56,171 nt of DNA from the NCBI GenBank assembly GCA_910585575.1, contig CAJUFS010000007.1, positions 7,222-63,392 on the forward strand. Reading direction: 5' to 3'. This document shows, one piece after another, positions 28,401-43,400 of the stretch. Source of the DNA: an uncultured Adlercreutzia sp. (GTDB lineage Bacteria > Actinomycetota > Coriobacteriia > Coriobacteriales > Eggerthellaceae). A model generated the notes under the pieces. The model saw only the letters and a list, made by a program, of their open reading frames with translations, ran no database searches and was not told the origin of the DNA. The translations under genes were made by a program, and so were the position numbers. Within the stretch, counting starts at the first letter, position 1. Every line of letters begins with the position of its first letter.

Positions 28401-31400
28401 GTAGGCCGGATGGTTGTAGTAGGCGCTGTTTGCCGGGAATTTGTTGAAATAGTCCTCCACCAACATGCCGCTCTGGGAAAGAACGTTTTCCTTATCCAGA
28501 CCGCGCTCGGTCTCCAGATAGCGGCGCGAGAAGCCGGGCAGCTTGTTCGTTGCCTTCGACTCGCCGTCTTCCTTCGAGATCGAGCTCTTGTCGTTCAGAT
28601 CGTTCGTCATGCCGGCAAATACCGGATCGGCAGGCAGCACGCCGAAGGTGCCGAAGGTCAAACGCACGTAGCCGGTATGGACCGGATTGGCAATACCGGT
28701 AACCGAGGGGCAGCAGGGATTCGCGCAATGCGAATAGGGATGATAGCCGGGGTCGAGAACGAACACGTTGTTGCCCGCGGATCCACTGGGGTAGCTTCCA
28801 TTTTGATTCAGCGGTATAAGGTGGAACTCGTACTGGCCGGTATGACTGTTCCAAACCCGCTTGTAGCGGTTGGGAGTGCTGTTGGCGTTCATATCGCGAT
28901 GATCGTGCGGCACGCCCGTGCATTTCCAGGGAATATAGTTCGAATTAGCCCCACATTCGTAATTGTAGTAAGTCAGCCAATTCTGATAGGGAACATAGGG
29001 CCAGAAGTTCTGTCCCTGGAAAGTCCCTGCCTGAACCACCGGGTTCAGGTTTTGCGTGCACGTGCTGCTATTGAACAAGCTGTTGCAGGCCGGGGTGCAT
29101 CCGCCCACGGGCGCACAGGCGTTGGCGCCAGTAACGGAGCACTGATGCCACGCCTCGGTGCAGTCCTCGGTGCACTTAAGACCGCAGAAGTAGCTGACCG
29201 GCGTACCGCCCCTCTGCAAGCTCTCCAACGTGGCCGACGCAGCAAACGTATAGTCAATGGCTGTTCCGTTCTTGCCATGCCAGAAATGCTGGGGCTGATG
29301 GGAAAGCTTCTCGGCGTTGGGCTGCGTCGAACTGTACACCACTCCGTCCGTGGCCACGCGGGTCACACGCGAATCGAGGCGCTTGTCCGAGGTATCACCC
29401 TTATAGCGCATCTGATAGGCGTTGCCCACGCGATAGGGGTTCTGACTCTTGCCCGAGGCATCCTGAGCGATGTCCTGATCCTCGAAGAACTTGAAAGCTG
29501 GAACCGCGCTGGTTACGAAGGTGCGGATGTTCTGGAAAGTGTTCAACTCTGCCTGGGTAGAAGCCACACGATCACCCAATGTGACCACCTTGAACTTAAA
29601 CGTCTCCATGTCGTTGGACTTGATGAAGTGCTCACCGGTGGCCGGGCCGTTCACTACCGCATTGCCCGCCTCGTCTATGGAACGCGCCGTAAAGCGCACC
29701 ACGAAGCGGCACTGGGCCGGCGTGATACCGTCTTGGGCGATCGGCGTGCCGGCGTCGTCCACGGCCTCATAGGTGACTGTGGCGTCGTACATCGACAGAT
29801 TGTTGGCTACGTCCTGATTGTTCGCCAGCTTCCATTTCGAGTCGGAGGTAGCGTCGGTAGCGATGTTCAGGCTCCAGTCAGCCTCGCGAGCACCACTTGC
29901 ATCTGTGTGCTCGAAGGGCTGGGCCACCCCGAGCAAACGGGCATAGGGACGGTTGGTCTTGGCATTCACCGGCGCCAGGTTCTCGGGCAGCACCACCGTT
30001 ACTGCCGGCTGGGGTATGGAGCCGCGCTGGCCGCCATCCACCGAGTAGGTGTGGGTGCGCCGCTCGTACAGCTCGGTCTTCTCGGCCCCGTTGCGCGATG
30101 CCAGGTCGACCGCCGTGTCGTTCCACCAGTAGCGGTTCTCCACATGCACGTTCAGCTGGCGCACATCGGACTCGCCCGACATATAATACTGCGAGGCATC
30201 AGACCCCACACCGTCGACGCCAATGGTGTTCCACACACGCATGACAGGCTTGCGCTGCACGGCCGAGGTGCCGGTCTGAGCATACACGCGAATTGGCGTC
30301 TCGTCGTCATTCTGCATCTTGTCCTTGGCGGCGGTTAGCCAAGGTACCTGATTCGTGTTCGTGGCTTTGGCGCCCATGGGGTTGTCGTCGGTGGCGATCA
30401 CTGTGTTGTTCTGCACCATGCGACCGCCCACCGAAGGCATATGGGGCGAGCCGTAGCTCATGTCGAAGGCCAGACCCATGCCGCCCTCGTTCTGGCACAG
30501 ATTGCACGCCTCCCACGCATCGGGATCGAAGTTGCCGTCCTCGTCCACATGGGACTGAGGATCGTGCTCGGCCGGATTCGTGTCCGCCGTGCCCGTGCCC
30601 TTGCGCGAGGCGAAGCGGAAATCCATACCGAACTGATTGGCGTTGTTAATATCGCCGTCGGCCTTGTTCGTGTCGGCCACGGCCGCGTTGCCCTCGAAGT
30701 GATCGATGTCGAATACCTGGAAATACGAGCTGGACGGACTGGGTATCTGACCTTGGGCCACGTTGGCGCCGGACACAGGTCGCGTGTCGATAGGACGGGT
30801 CATCAGGCGGTCGTACCACGCCTCGTTCTCGTTGTTACCGAAGATGCGGGCCTTCACGTTCACGTTGAGCTTATAGCCCGCGTTGCCCTGATACTGGTCG
30901 GGATCTGCCACGTTCTTGTTCGCTCCCACGGCCGTGCCGTCGGCGTTGCGACCGAACCACTTGCCCAGAGGCTGGCGCACGGTGATGCGCAGCACCCAAG
31001 GCTGGGAGCTATCCACATAGGACTCGTTGCGCATACCCGGCTGGTCAGAGGCCACGGCCTCGTAGGTACTGAGCTGGGGCTTGACCGAGCGATCCGTCGT
31101 GCCCGACTTCAGCGTGATGCCGTTGCGGTAGTCGGCCGGGTTTTGTGACGCGCTGGGCGCGTCGTAGCCGGCGTACTCCCCGTAAGGCGTCTGCACCACC
31201 TCGACGGTGATGTTGGCCGCTGCCACGTTCGCCCAAGATTCGTTCAGCTTCGGATCCTTGTCGTAGCCGCTGGTGCCGTTCACGCCGCTGAGCACCTGGG
31301 CCGACACCTGGGGATTGCCGTTGGCGTCAAGCTCGGGCTCGGCACCGCGGGGCATGATATAGGTAAACTCCACGCCATCAAGGGTACGGTCGCCATAGTT

Positions 31401-34400
31401 GAGTGCCTGGAGCTTGGCCGTATAGCTTTGGTGGTACTGAAGAGCCGTTTGGTACTGGCCGTACAGCAAGCCCTTGTAGGCCGGCATGGCGGTGTCCTCC
31501 CAGGTTCCCTCTTTATGGGACCACGATTCGCGGGCGTCATACAAATTGTACTTGCGAGCAGATTCGACGTCGCCCGTCTCGTTAAGGGAGCCAGTGGCAC
31601 CCGGAACCATTTCACTGGAGGTAGCGAGCCACGCCTTCTGCAGATGCAGGCGCGTTTCGGACCACAGGATGGGCGTCAGCGAGCCCCAGCGACGGGGACG
31701 GTTCAGATCTTCCGCCAGCCGCACTTCCTGACCGCGGGTACGCGGTTCCATGACGTAGTAATAGTAGTCGCGATTCGTGTAGTAGTACTCGTCCTGCCTA
31801 TCGTTGAAACGCTCGTAATTCGGCGTGAGCAGCCACACGGACTGAGGAAGCTTCTGGAACGAATCGGCTGCCATGTCCTCTCGCGGGGTATAGCGTGCTT
31901 CCTGCACGTAATTGCTCGTACGCACGTCGGCATCGAGGAACCCGGCTCCCAAAGCACCTTGCCCTGTTTCCTCGTCGATACGGCCGGCACCGTTGAGGCC
32001 CTGATCGGAATCACCGTTATGAGCCGTACCGGGCAAATAGGTATACGAGCCGTCGAACATCTCCCAAATATCCACGGTGCCCGGCTTGTCGCCCGTAAAG
32101 CCGGCATCATGGTGCAGGAAGTCCATATCCATCAGTACATTAGCATTGTTAACGCGGAACACACCAGCGCTGTTGACGGCCGTATAGCCGAAGTTGTTGT
32201 CGGACAGAGGGTTGATGCCCTCGTTTTCCCAACTCGACCAGTACTCTCCCACGCGGGGGAAGTAGGCCGGCTCGCGACCGGTCGTACCCGAGCCGTTCGC
32301 AGCAGTGCCGCTGCCCAGCTGAGCGTACACCTGGGGAAGGCCGTCGGTGGCCGCATAGACATCGAATATCAGCTCGATGGTATCGCCCACCTCCAGGCAG
32401 GTGTTGCCCGGCGCCGTTCGATCAGCCGGCGAGAGCGGGTCATGGGGACTGGGAAGCGTACCCACGCCCGGGCCTGTCGGTGTGTCGGGGTCGGGGTTGT
32501 CCGGATCGGGTTCGGGCTCCTCGTCGGGAATCGGCACCCACTCGATGCGGAAGAGCGCGAACTCAGTGCTCAGGCTCGTCGAGCCTGAGGCAGGCGTCAT
32601 ATCGGCGAAAGGCTTGCCGAAGTTGCCATAGGCAACGTTCTTCGTCTGATTGCCGTAGACCATCATGCCACCGTAGTCGGGAGCCGTCACCGGCGTATAG
32701 GAGGGATCGGAAGGATCGACCACTTTACCGGTCAACGGGTCGACCTGCGTGACCTGCAGCTGCACGTCCGAGGTTCGATCGGCGTACACATCATGGCCGC
32801 TCTTATCCTTCCAGCGGATATGACCGCCCTGCTGCAGACGCTCCTGCAGCCATGCCGCCGTTATGGTGTTGCCCTCGTCGTCCAGCAGGTACTTCGTGGG
32901 TATACGCTCGTAGAACACCGGGTTGTACACCTCGCCCTCAAGGCTGCTGCAACCTTTGTTGGCTCCGGTGCCCTGAGGCACGTTGTACACCGTGTCCTTA
33001 TACCATATACGCTCACCCGGCAAGTAACCGGTCTTCTGCTCGGCAAAGGGCTGGTAGGTCCCAAGCGCTAAGGACTCGCTCTGGAATGCCTGGGTTTGGA
33101 AGCGCACCACCGGCACACGGCGATAGACCGTGAAGTCGCACGATGCCTGGGAGTCGGCCTTAGTGCGCACGGCATCGGCGAAGTTGGTCTGGTAGGCCGG
33201 GTTGCCGTCGTTGAGCCAGTGCTTCACCGGGTCGGTCTTTGTAACGCCGCTCTCCCCCACCTTGTAGAAATCAAGCTGCGTATTCTCCTCATGGTAATGG
33301 GTATAGCCCACATCCACCTTGTAATAGCGGCCAGTCCACGAGTCGGCGGGATTGCCGCGATGCTGGTTGATGCGCGTGTCGATATAGCGGCCGACGCCCA
33401 CCAGGGCCACGTCCTCCAGTCGATAGGGCTGAACCTGTCCGTTCACCATCTGCGAAGCCGGTACATCGTAGTAGGTCCACTTCACCCGGGTCACGGTGCG
33501 GAACGGATTGATGTTCACGGTGTTGCCCTGCTGCACATTCTGATTGTGCAGGGCCAGCAGATCGGCATACTGCAGCCAACGGCCAGACTGCTTGTCATAG
33601 TACTCGATCTTGATGTCGGGACGATGATTGTCGCCGCCATTCAGCCCGTTGGAGCCGGCCGTTGCCGGGCCTGCCTTCAGCAGCGTGCTCTTGGGCATGT
33701 TAAGCGGGTAGCGCAGGTCAATGCTCTCGCCTGCCGCATCTTTAAGGGTGGCCTTCGTACCGTTGGCGATATGGGGCACCTCGGTCAACTCAAAGCCCTG
33801 GCGTCTCTGCTGATCGTACAAGTTCACGGTGACGGTGATGTTCGTCGAATGATAGGTAGGGTTGATGAGGTTGCTCACGGTCATCTGAGCCGGGTTGCCG
33901 TCTACGTTGGCCATGGCATTCGAGCTGGCGTTCTGGGTGGCCGTGAACTCCATGTTCAGCTGCGGGTCATTCTCGTGGTTCGTGACGGCAGAAGTGGCTG
34001 TCGAACGCGATGCGTCGGCATCGTGCTCGTAGAAGCTCGTCTTCGACCACACGAGCGAACCGTACTGGTTGCGGTTCGTGAACTTCATCTTGCCGTGGGC
34101 ATAGAAGGCATTGCAGCCAACATTGTTATAGGTGTAAAGTTTAAGACCCGCATCCGTCACGTTGGCCCATACAAATTGCCTGGGATCGATATTCGGCGAC
34201 GTCTCGGGCTGCGACACCGGCAGGCAATCGGCAGCATTCTTCACACCCCGGGCCTTGTACTGCACATAGCCGTGGATGGGCGCTGACACCGTCTTCCAGT
34301 CGGCACGGGGCTTGCGATAATCGTAAGAGGCCTCGTCGTTTTGGAAGATGACGTTTTCCGAGGCATCGTAGGTAGAGGAGCCCAGCTCGCTGGTCATCTG

Positions 34401-37400
34401 GGTGATCACGCGCAGGTAGATGCCCTCGCCCTTCTGGAAGATACGCGTGCTCGGATCGGTCATCGCATTGGCGGCATCCCATTTGGGATTGCCGATCTGG
34501 AACTCGATGACATGGTTGGTATCGAAGTTCTCGGTGCCCATCACCGTTGAGGGAGTGGGGTTGGTATAGGTCTGGGACAAGTCGGTCTGGGCCGGGGCGG
34601 GGCGCATGGTACCCGATACCGTGCCGATCTGAGCCGTCACGGGATAGTCGCGCCCAGGCGAGACATGATCGACCCACACCCCGTTCTGCTTGACTTTCTC
34701 CACTTCCCAGCCGATGATGCGTTGCCCCTTCCCTACTTCGAAGCGGCCGTTGAAACCCTCGAGGATGGTTTTCGAGTCAGGATCATTGCCCACATACAGC
34801 GAGTACTCTACATAGTCGCCGGCATGCAGGCCGCCGTCGGGCACGTTGGTGCGGGCCGCGCTCGATGCAGCCTCATAGGAGCTAGGTGCCATCACGTCGT
34901 CTTCGCCCTTATCGTAGCCGAAAACACCCTGGGTCTTGGACCCGCGCACCGATTCTGCCTTCAAGGTGCCCAGCAAGTGGTACACGTCCTGCAGGCCCTG
35001 CACGGTCTTTTGCTGCAGCGTGGAGTTGGGCAGCGCGTTATGGTTCGGATCCTTGGTCTGGATGTCATCGGTGTACAGGGTTTCCACGCTCGTATCGTAG
35101 TTGAAGGGGCAGCCCTTCTTGCCGAACGTCGGCGTGGAGAACTCGCCCCACGAGCCCAGGGTCGGATCGGTAGTAGTGGACTGAACTGTGGCGAAATCGG
35201 TGGCCGTTCGGTCGACGTAAACGCTGTCGTAGGCGAAGGTGAAGGAGTCCATTTTATGCGTGGGACTGAGCACCTCGTCGCCTTTGAGCACGGTGTTCTC
35301 ATCCAACAGTTTCGCCTCGGGCGAGTCGAATACCACCGATATCTTCTTGATGCGCGCCTTAAGATAATCGACGTTCACCGAGGGATTCGAGGCATAGCCA
35401 TCGATGGTATTGGTGACCGACACGCCCTTAGCCCCACCGTCGATATTGCCGAAATAGCTGCCCACGGCCTTGTAGGTGGGAAGCTTGTCAGGATTGGCAG
35501 CTGCCCACTCGCGCAGCGCCTTCTCCAGGTCAAGCACATAGCAGTCGGTATACTTCGAGGACGCGCCAGGCCCCGAGAGGATGTTCGCCAGCGCCTGATT
35601 GGTCAGATTGCCCTGAGCATCGGTGGTCCACTGATAGGTGATCACTTGATCTGGCTCCCCGGCCTTGGTCTCGATGGTGAACGAGACGGACTGCACCTGA
35701 AACCATTTCGGATCATGGGCCGCATCGGTCTTCACGAAGTTCTTAGGAAGGTACAGGTGCTGAACACGAGCGATTTCGCCCGGTGTCACGTTCATGCGCA
35801 GATGGCTGATACGGGCAGCGTAATCAGTGCGGTCGGGCAGCACCGTGTCCTCGTCGTTTTTGAAACGGGCCTCGATATAGTTCACATTGGGCGAGCGGTT
35901 GTTGTCGGCAAAATCACGCGTACCGCCGCTGGTGATCTCGCCATCGCCGTCCACCGTCACCCGATTATTGGTAAGGTACTGGTAGAAGTTGTAGGGAATG
36001 GGATAGCTGAGCATCCAAGCCCGATCACGCCAGTGGTCGTTGTCGGCATAGCCGCCGTTGGCCCCTCGGTTGTGCGTCTTGTTGATGACATCGGTAGTGG
36101 GAGCATAATAGCGGCGGCTGAAGGTTTCGATCTTGTTCAACATGTCCTTCTTGGCCTGCTCGTTATGATCTTTGATCATCTGCTTGTCGGCCGCCGAAGC
36201 GCCAGCGGGCACATCGAGGTACCAGGCATAGGGGCGCCCGAACACCCGGATATCGATGGTACCGCGATCCCAGCTATCGAACTTCTTGTAGCCGCGGCCC
36301 GTCTCAGTGTTGTAGTCGGCGCTGCCGCCCAGGTTCTTCAGTACGATATCGTAGGAGGTGACGAACTGGAATTTCTTCAGGTTGAGCGTGTACACATAGG
36401 GTTCGCCGTTCAACTGCGGGCAAGGGAAACCATCGTTGTGTTCGAACAACACGTTCCATGACTTACCCGCATTGTAGGCGCTTACCATCGAGGCAATGTC
36501 CGCGCCCTTCAGCTCTACCGTGCTGTCCACGGCGTTGGCCGTGCTGCCCGACTCTCCGTTGGGGTAGTCGCGCAGATGGAACACAATCTTGTCGACATAG
36601 GGCAGAATACTGCCGTCACCCGGCTGGATCTGCAAGCCGGTGGACATGAAGCCGTAGAATATGGAACTGGCACTCGGCTCGCACTTGGGCATAGTGTCGC
36701 GGATAATCACCTCATCGGCAAAGGACACCAAACGCCAGCCGCTCTTGTAGAAGTCATAGTAGTGGGAATCGTCGAATGAGTCGTAGCGGTCGCCATCAGG
36801 GCCTTCGATGGCATACCCGTTTGCATTAAACGTGTCGTACGCTCCGTTCGTTATCTCTCCCGCCATCTGGTTGCGAGGTGGCTGGAAACGGGTGAAGGCA
36901 ACCGAGAAATTCTGATTGCTGCCAAGGGGCAGGTTCTGTACCCCGTCGATCTTGCTCACGTCGACGTTGTAGTCCTCGAACTCGCCCTCGTCGAAGGCGT
37001 TCGTCTTATTGGTTACCTTATCGAGCGGGCTCTTGCGATTGCTGTTGGGCGTTTCCGTCACCTGTAGGCGCATTCTCGCCTGAAGGTGACGCATCTTGAA
37101 TTCTTTTTTCATCCAGCGATTCGCATCGTAGTCGTACGTCGGGCTCGTATAGTAGTCCTGCCACGACCATTTCGAACGAAAATCATCGTTGCTGTTGCGG
37201 CTCGGGTTGTCGCAACGCTCTACGGCCTGATGCAGTGTGCGGTTGGCGCCCGAGTAGCGGCCGCCAATGCACAGCTCCACATTGGTCACGCTCGACGTCT
37301 CGTCAATTTGGCGAATGAAGCGGCCCGTCACCTCGTAGGAGTCGGTATCTGTCGTCTCGATGTTGAACCAGGTGCCGTAATCAGGGTTGACGACGCCCTT

Positions 37401-40400
37401 GTTCTGGTTGATGCGCAGACGATAGGTCACCTTGGTTACACGCTCGGAAAGCGCCGGCTCTTTCGTGGTGTTGTAGTCCTCAAAAGCATCGCGCAAATAA
37501 TTGCCCTTCGTACCCGAGAAGTCTGCGATGTGGGTGTTTCCGTTCTTTGCCAACAGATTAAGGCGCGTGTACTTTCCGCCCGTGTTAGCCGTAGCCACGG
37601 CGTTGCCCTTGTTTGCATCGATGGTCGCACGGCTCACCGTGTACGTGGAGCCATCACCGTAGGTAACGACGATGTCCTGCAGATAAGACAGGGCCTGCGG
37701 GTGAATTTTCACGTAGTAAGCATCAAAGTACTGGTGGGGAATATTCTGAACGATCTCGACCTCGGCGCCGCTGCTGAACGACTGAGAGCTGGGCTCGAAG
37801 GTTTTCCAAGGATCGAGCTCCCACTCGTACTGGCTCGCATGATCGCGGTTCGGCAGCGCGCCGGCGCTTTGACGGAAATCGGTCAGAAGCGAGCCTTGAG
37901 CCTTGTAGCCGATTTGCAAGATGTTGTCGGGCTCCTCGCGGTTGTAGACACCCTCACGGCGGACCTGATGGCGGTCATCGGCCTGAGTGGCCCATCGATC
38001 GAAGCGCTTGTTGGTCTGCTGGTCGGCAAAGCCCGCATGGGCAATGGCGTCGAAGAACATCTTGGACACCAGAACCGCCGTATCATCGTAGCGCGTGATG
38101 ACGTAGTTGGGATCGTTGGTCACGCCGCCCAGGAACATCTTGGCCGTGCCGGCAATATTCACGTTGCGGTCGCCCGGCTCGCGATCAGTGTAGCCATCGA
38201 ATACCACAAGCTGGTTGGGGCGCGAGGTGGAGGTATCGCGGGCCATCTCCAGCCATTTGGACAGGTACACCTTCTTTAAATCGTCGATACCCGCGGCCCG
38301 CAGCTGCGCTTCGCTGATAACCAGATCAGTGAGGGCGCCCGAAGCGGAGCGACAGCTGTACATCGTGCCGTTCTGATCCTTGAAGCCCTGCAGGGCCGTG
38401 CCATTGTACACCGGGGTCAGCTTCAGCTTCGGCGTCGTGGCGTCCATGGCGGTGTCGGTATCGCGCGAGCCGTAGAACATGATGTCGCCCACCGTGCCGA
38501 ATCGCTCCAGCAGCTCTTTCTTGAACGTGACCTTGGTGGTATGGAAACCGGTCCAGGCCGACACCGTGCCGCCGCCCTTCTGGTAGATGCCATTCTCGCG
38601 CAGCATCAGCAGATCAAGGGTCACATCGCACATCTCCAGTTTCGAAATATCCGATGAGTTGAAGATGCGTGCGTACAAGGTGAAGTCCTTGTCGTAGGGC
38701 ACGGCTATCTGCGACTGGTACCTATCCATGTTGTCGGACTTGTACTGTGCATTGGGCACTTCGTCGATGACTGTGCCAGAGCCGGGCGTTCCCCACTTCG
38801 CATGGGTCTCGATGCCCAAAACAGGATCGCGCACCGTCAGACGCGAATCCGCCTTGTCATTAAAGGTGAACGAGGAAGGATAGGTCAGACCGTTCGGGAA
38901 ATTCGTGCGCTTCGCCGTCACCGTAGAGATCAACGGGCCGTTGTCCAGCACGTTGTACCAGTTCGGCTCACCGCTCAACTGGGCATGCAGGATACTATTC
39001 GCGAAGTAGCTGGGTGCCACCACGCCGTAGTTGATCTCGATGCGCTTCAGGTACATTCCGGCGCAGGAACCGAATACGGCCTGGTCGCGGGTGTTGAAGT
39101 GGTAGCCGCCCGTATTGTTCCAGCCCCAATCGGAGCAGGCGGGATCAAACGTGGGGTTTGAGGTGCGCCAGTGAGTGCCTCCGGGCAGCTCCTGCGCCGA
39201 AGCCGGCTTCAGCAGCTGGGACTTCGGAATGGTGACACTCTTCTCTTGACCGGTAGCACTGTCAAGGAAAACGAAATTCAAATTTACCAGCGAGGACGTG
39301 CGCGGGTCGTTGCCCGTCATGCGCTCCGAGCCCAGCCACAGAAGACCCATGTCCAAATCGACCGTCTCGGTGAAGAAGCCACGAATGTTCGTCAACCCGC
39401 CCGACGAGACGTTGCGAACGCTGTCGACGCTAAGCACGATCTGGTTCGTGTCGGAGCGGGCGTAAGTGGTGTTCTTGACGCGGTAGCGGTATCCCGCATA
39501 CTTTCCGTTCGCTGCGGGCGGCGTGACGTGGGACACCTGGACGTTCCACTGATGATCTGACGAGGCCAGCGAGCCTTCGCTCGCGTTCGTGCTTCGGAAC
39601 GCCTCGCTCCAGGCGTCGAAGATCAGCTCTTTGATGGGCATATCATAGAGGGCGTCGCGCGCGGTATCAGAGCCGTATTTCATCGTGCGTGGATAGAACT
39701 TCGCCGTACTGCGGGTATAGCGCCCATAGGCGTCGGAACGGGCGCCATGGGTATACACGTGGCCATAGAGGCGAGCACGGAAGTCGTTGGACGGCACCCC
39801 GCCTACATTGTCCCCCAGCACATTGAAGTGCACGCGCACGTACTTCACATTCTTCAGACCCAGGGTGGTCAGGTTGACGGAAAGCTTGGTGCCGGTGATA
39901 CGGCTGGCCAAATCCGCCGCAGTGAGCGTAACCTTTTGCTTCGCGTCGTCACTGGCGAAGTTTTGGTAGCCACCGGTCACACCCTGATCGCTGTCGAAGA
40001 AGTCGATGTAGCCGATCTCGCTGGTACCCTGGCGAAGAACGCCTCCGCTGAAGCTGACGCTGTCAATTTGCAGCTCCTTGGCCACGAACCCGCGCAAGGC
40101 GGACGGTGTGGAACCGGAAATCTCCTCGACGGCAATGAGCAAGTCCTGGTTCTTGGCCTGAGAGACCGTATGGTTCTTTAAGGTGTAGTTGTACCAGGCC
40201 CTCTCCTGCAGGTCGTTCTCGCCCCAACGGTAGGGTACGGGATCTTTCCACTGCGTCCAACCATTGAGCGTCGTGGGCGGCTGGGGCGTGTAGACCGTGC
40301 TGTCCAGGCTCCACTGCCCGTCAATGGTAAGCTCGGGCGCAATGGTGGTTATCTTCAGCTTGGGCGTCTTGGAGGCCGTGCCGTCCTGCACGCCCCCGCC

Positions 40401-43400
40401 ATAGTAGGTGGAGCGATGAGTGCCCTTCACCGGAAGAATGCCCACCTGGCTTCCCTCTCCCTCATAGGCCACATAGCTGGCCGCTGAGGAACGGGCGACG
40501 CTTACGTTCGGCTTGAACGAACGGTAGTCGAAATCAATGCCGAGGAAGTAGTGGTTGTCCCAGTCGACCGGCGTCAGCACCACCGAGCCCGCCAAAGAGC
40601 CACTGGTCACCTTGTGGGCGTTGAGATACTGAATCAGATCGGCTCCGCTGATTGTTTTAGACTGGCGGGAGAACTGGCCCGAGGTGCCCAGCACGGCATA
40701 GCGGATGCGCACCGAGACAATATCGGCGTTGGCCAATAGGTTCTTACCGAGGATAACGCGCGAGGTGTCGAAACCGCGCAGGCACTGCTCCTCATCGAAA
40801 TACGAAACGGGCAGGTCGTCGGTCACGAACTGACCGGGCATGATCTTCGAGGAGTTGCCCGAGCCCAACCGGAACCAGTAGCCAGCACTGGCCATGGCCA
40901 TGGGCACCTCTTGCTCGCCCGCGCCAGCCGCCGTTGTCTTCAGGTCGGTAGTTCCCGTACGCTGGTAATAGCCATCGGCGGCGAGCAGCGGATCGGGCTG
41001 TTCGATCTCAAGATTAGCGCCCTGGTTGACGATGGTGCCGTTGTGATCCATGGTGCGGTCGTCGGCACCGTAATTGGTGGCAAAGGTGGCCTTCATGTTC
41101 AGCGTGCCTGGCTGCGTCGGCATGCCGTACAAGCCCACAAACGATCCCTGGCCGGGCGCAGGAGCCGTATACCAGGACTGGTAATTCTTATTGCCAGAAG
41201 CGAGTCCGTTATCGGCAATGCCGCCTGCAAACTGAACGCCACCTTTGAATTTCTCGAAATCGATGCGCACGCTTCGCAGCCACTTCCCGCCCCAGACACT
41301 CGCGGGAATAACGTAGCCACCCGCCAGCGCCCCGGTGCTCTGGCGATAGGACGCCATCTGCGCCGCAGTCAGAACCAAAGTGCTGCTCTGCCCCGTGGCC
41401 GGGTCGGTAAGGGCCAGTTTCACTACCGGGTTCGTGGCGTTGTTCCAGAAGTCCTTGCTCACTACGACATGAGAAGCCTGGTACCCGCGGAAGTCGTCCG
41501 TCGTTCCCGGACGGGTCCCCAGGGCGGTATAGGTAGTCTCAAAGTAACCCGGCGCCATGTCGGAGCCGTTGTCGGTAGTCACATGGAAGGTATAGCCCGA
41601 ATCCCCCACGCCCATGGAGGCCACATGCTTGCGATCCTTATCGAGAGTCGAAGCGCTGGAGCCAAGCGAGCGCGTGATGACGCTGTGGTCGAACCCGACA
41701 GCCGTCGTGCCCTGGTACGAGAACGCGTACACCTCGGGATTGGCCTGCTGCACATTGAGCGTGGCCGTATGGGTGGTGGACACGTTAGTAAGTTGCGAGC
41801 CCTGAGCATAGGCCGTGGAGGCCGTGGCGCTCACCGGCATCGAGCCCGACTTGGTAGGCGTGCCGTAGATGTTTACATAGGCATCGTAATTCAGGGCATC
41901 GCTGTCCACATAGTAGGAGCTGCCGGAATGCTGGCCTTGGAAGTTCACACCGCCGTTAAAGCGGGTGAAGTCGATACGCAGACCGCGCAGCCACACCGTC
42001 CCGTCGGCGGTTCCCGTGGGAAGCCAGCGCGCCGGCGCAAACTCATAGGAGCCGTCGGACTTGCGGCATTGGGCCAACTGGGCTGCCGTCAGCGTGACCG
42101 TTACCGGACTGAGCAGAGGCGCTGCAACGGCGTTGCTTACCTGGAAGGTGACTGTCATGTTCTGCGCCGCAGCGGCGAAGGCCTTGCTGATAACCACTTT
42201 CGTAGCTTTGAAGCCACGCATGTCGGCAGGGTTGGTACCGGGACGCTGCATGACCTGGGTAGTACCGATTTCCAGATAGCCCGGGATAATCGAAGAGCCC
42301 GCATCCGTGGCCATATGGAAGCTGTAACCGGAGTTGCCGCGTCCAATGGACACGGTGCGCGAACCGTCGCTTCCGTTACCGGAACCAATACTGCGATCGT
42401 AATGGCCGCCGCCAGTGCCCCCATCCGAGAAGCCGAAGGCGTACACCGACGGCTGCGCGGGCTTGACCTTGAGGGTGGCCCGAGATCGCGCGGTAGCTTG
42501 GGGCAGCCCCGCGGGGTAGTTCGTGGTCATGGTACCGTATACGTCCAAGCGTCCATCAGCACCCAAAGAGGCCGTCGGCGTGCCCAACAGGGCGACGAAG
42601 GCCCCCTTCTGCGCTTGATCATTCCCGGTATCGTGCAGGTAATAGCGGCCTGAGAAGGGATAGGCGTCGCCTTCGAACTGCACGTCTCCATTGAACTTGC
42701 CGTAGTTTACCTTGACGTTCCTGAGCCATTTCCCGTTCCAGGCGCTGGAAGGGATAACGTAGGCCCCGGCCATTACTCCCGACGAGGCTCGATAAGACGC
42801 CAACTGCGCGGCGGTCAGCGTTCGAACGGCCGTCTGGCCTGTCGCAGGATCGAGGTAGGTGAGGTCGACGCTCTGTATGGTTGAATTGGCCGCAAAACCC
42901 TTGCTGATCACCACATGAGAGGTCTTGAATCCATGGTAGTCAGCAGTGTTTCCATCCTGCACGCAAGGAATATCCGACGTGCTGAACGATCCCGGAGCAA
43001 GCATAGAGCCATTCTCAGTGGTAACTTGGAAGTGATAGCCCGCGTTATTAAAACCGATATGAGCCGTCTGCTCGCTATTGTAGGAATTGGTTCCAGCGTC
43101 ATGGGTGGACACCGCTGCCAAAGGATTCGAAGTAATGCTGTTGGTGCCATCACGGTAAGCGAAGGCGTACACGCGAGGCTCTGCCGTCTTCACGCGCAGC
43201 ACCGCCGTGTCGCTCTTCGACACATTGGGCACGCCGGCCACCCCGTAGTCAGTACCCACGGTTGAGGTTACCTGATAAGTCCCCGGCATTGTGGGCGAGC
43301 CGTGCAGAACAACCATGGCGTCACTCGAGAATGTGTGGGGATCCTCATCCTCGTCGTAGTGAATGATAGTCTGCTCACGCAGGTAGTTGTAGTTCACACG

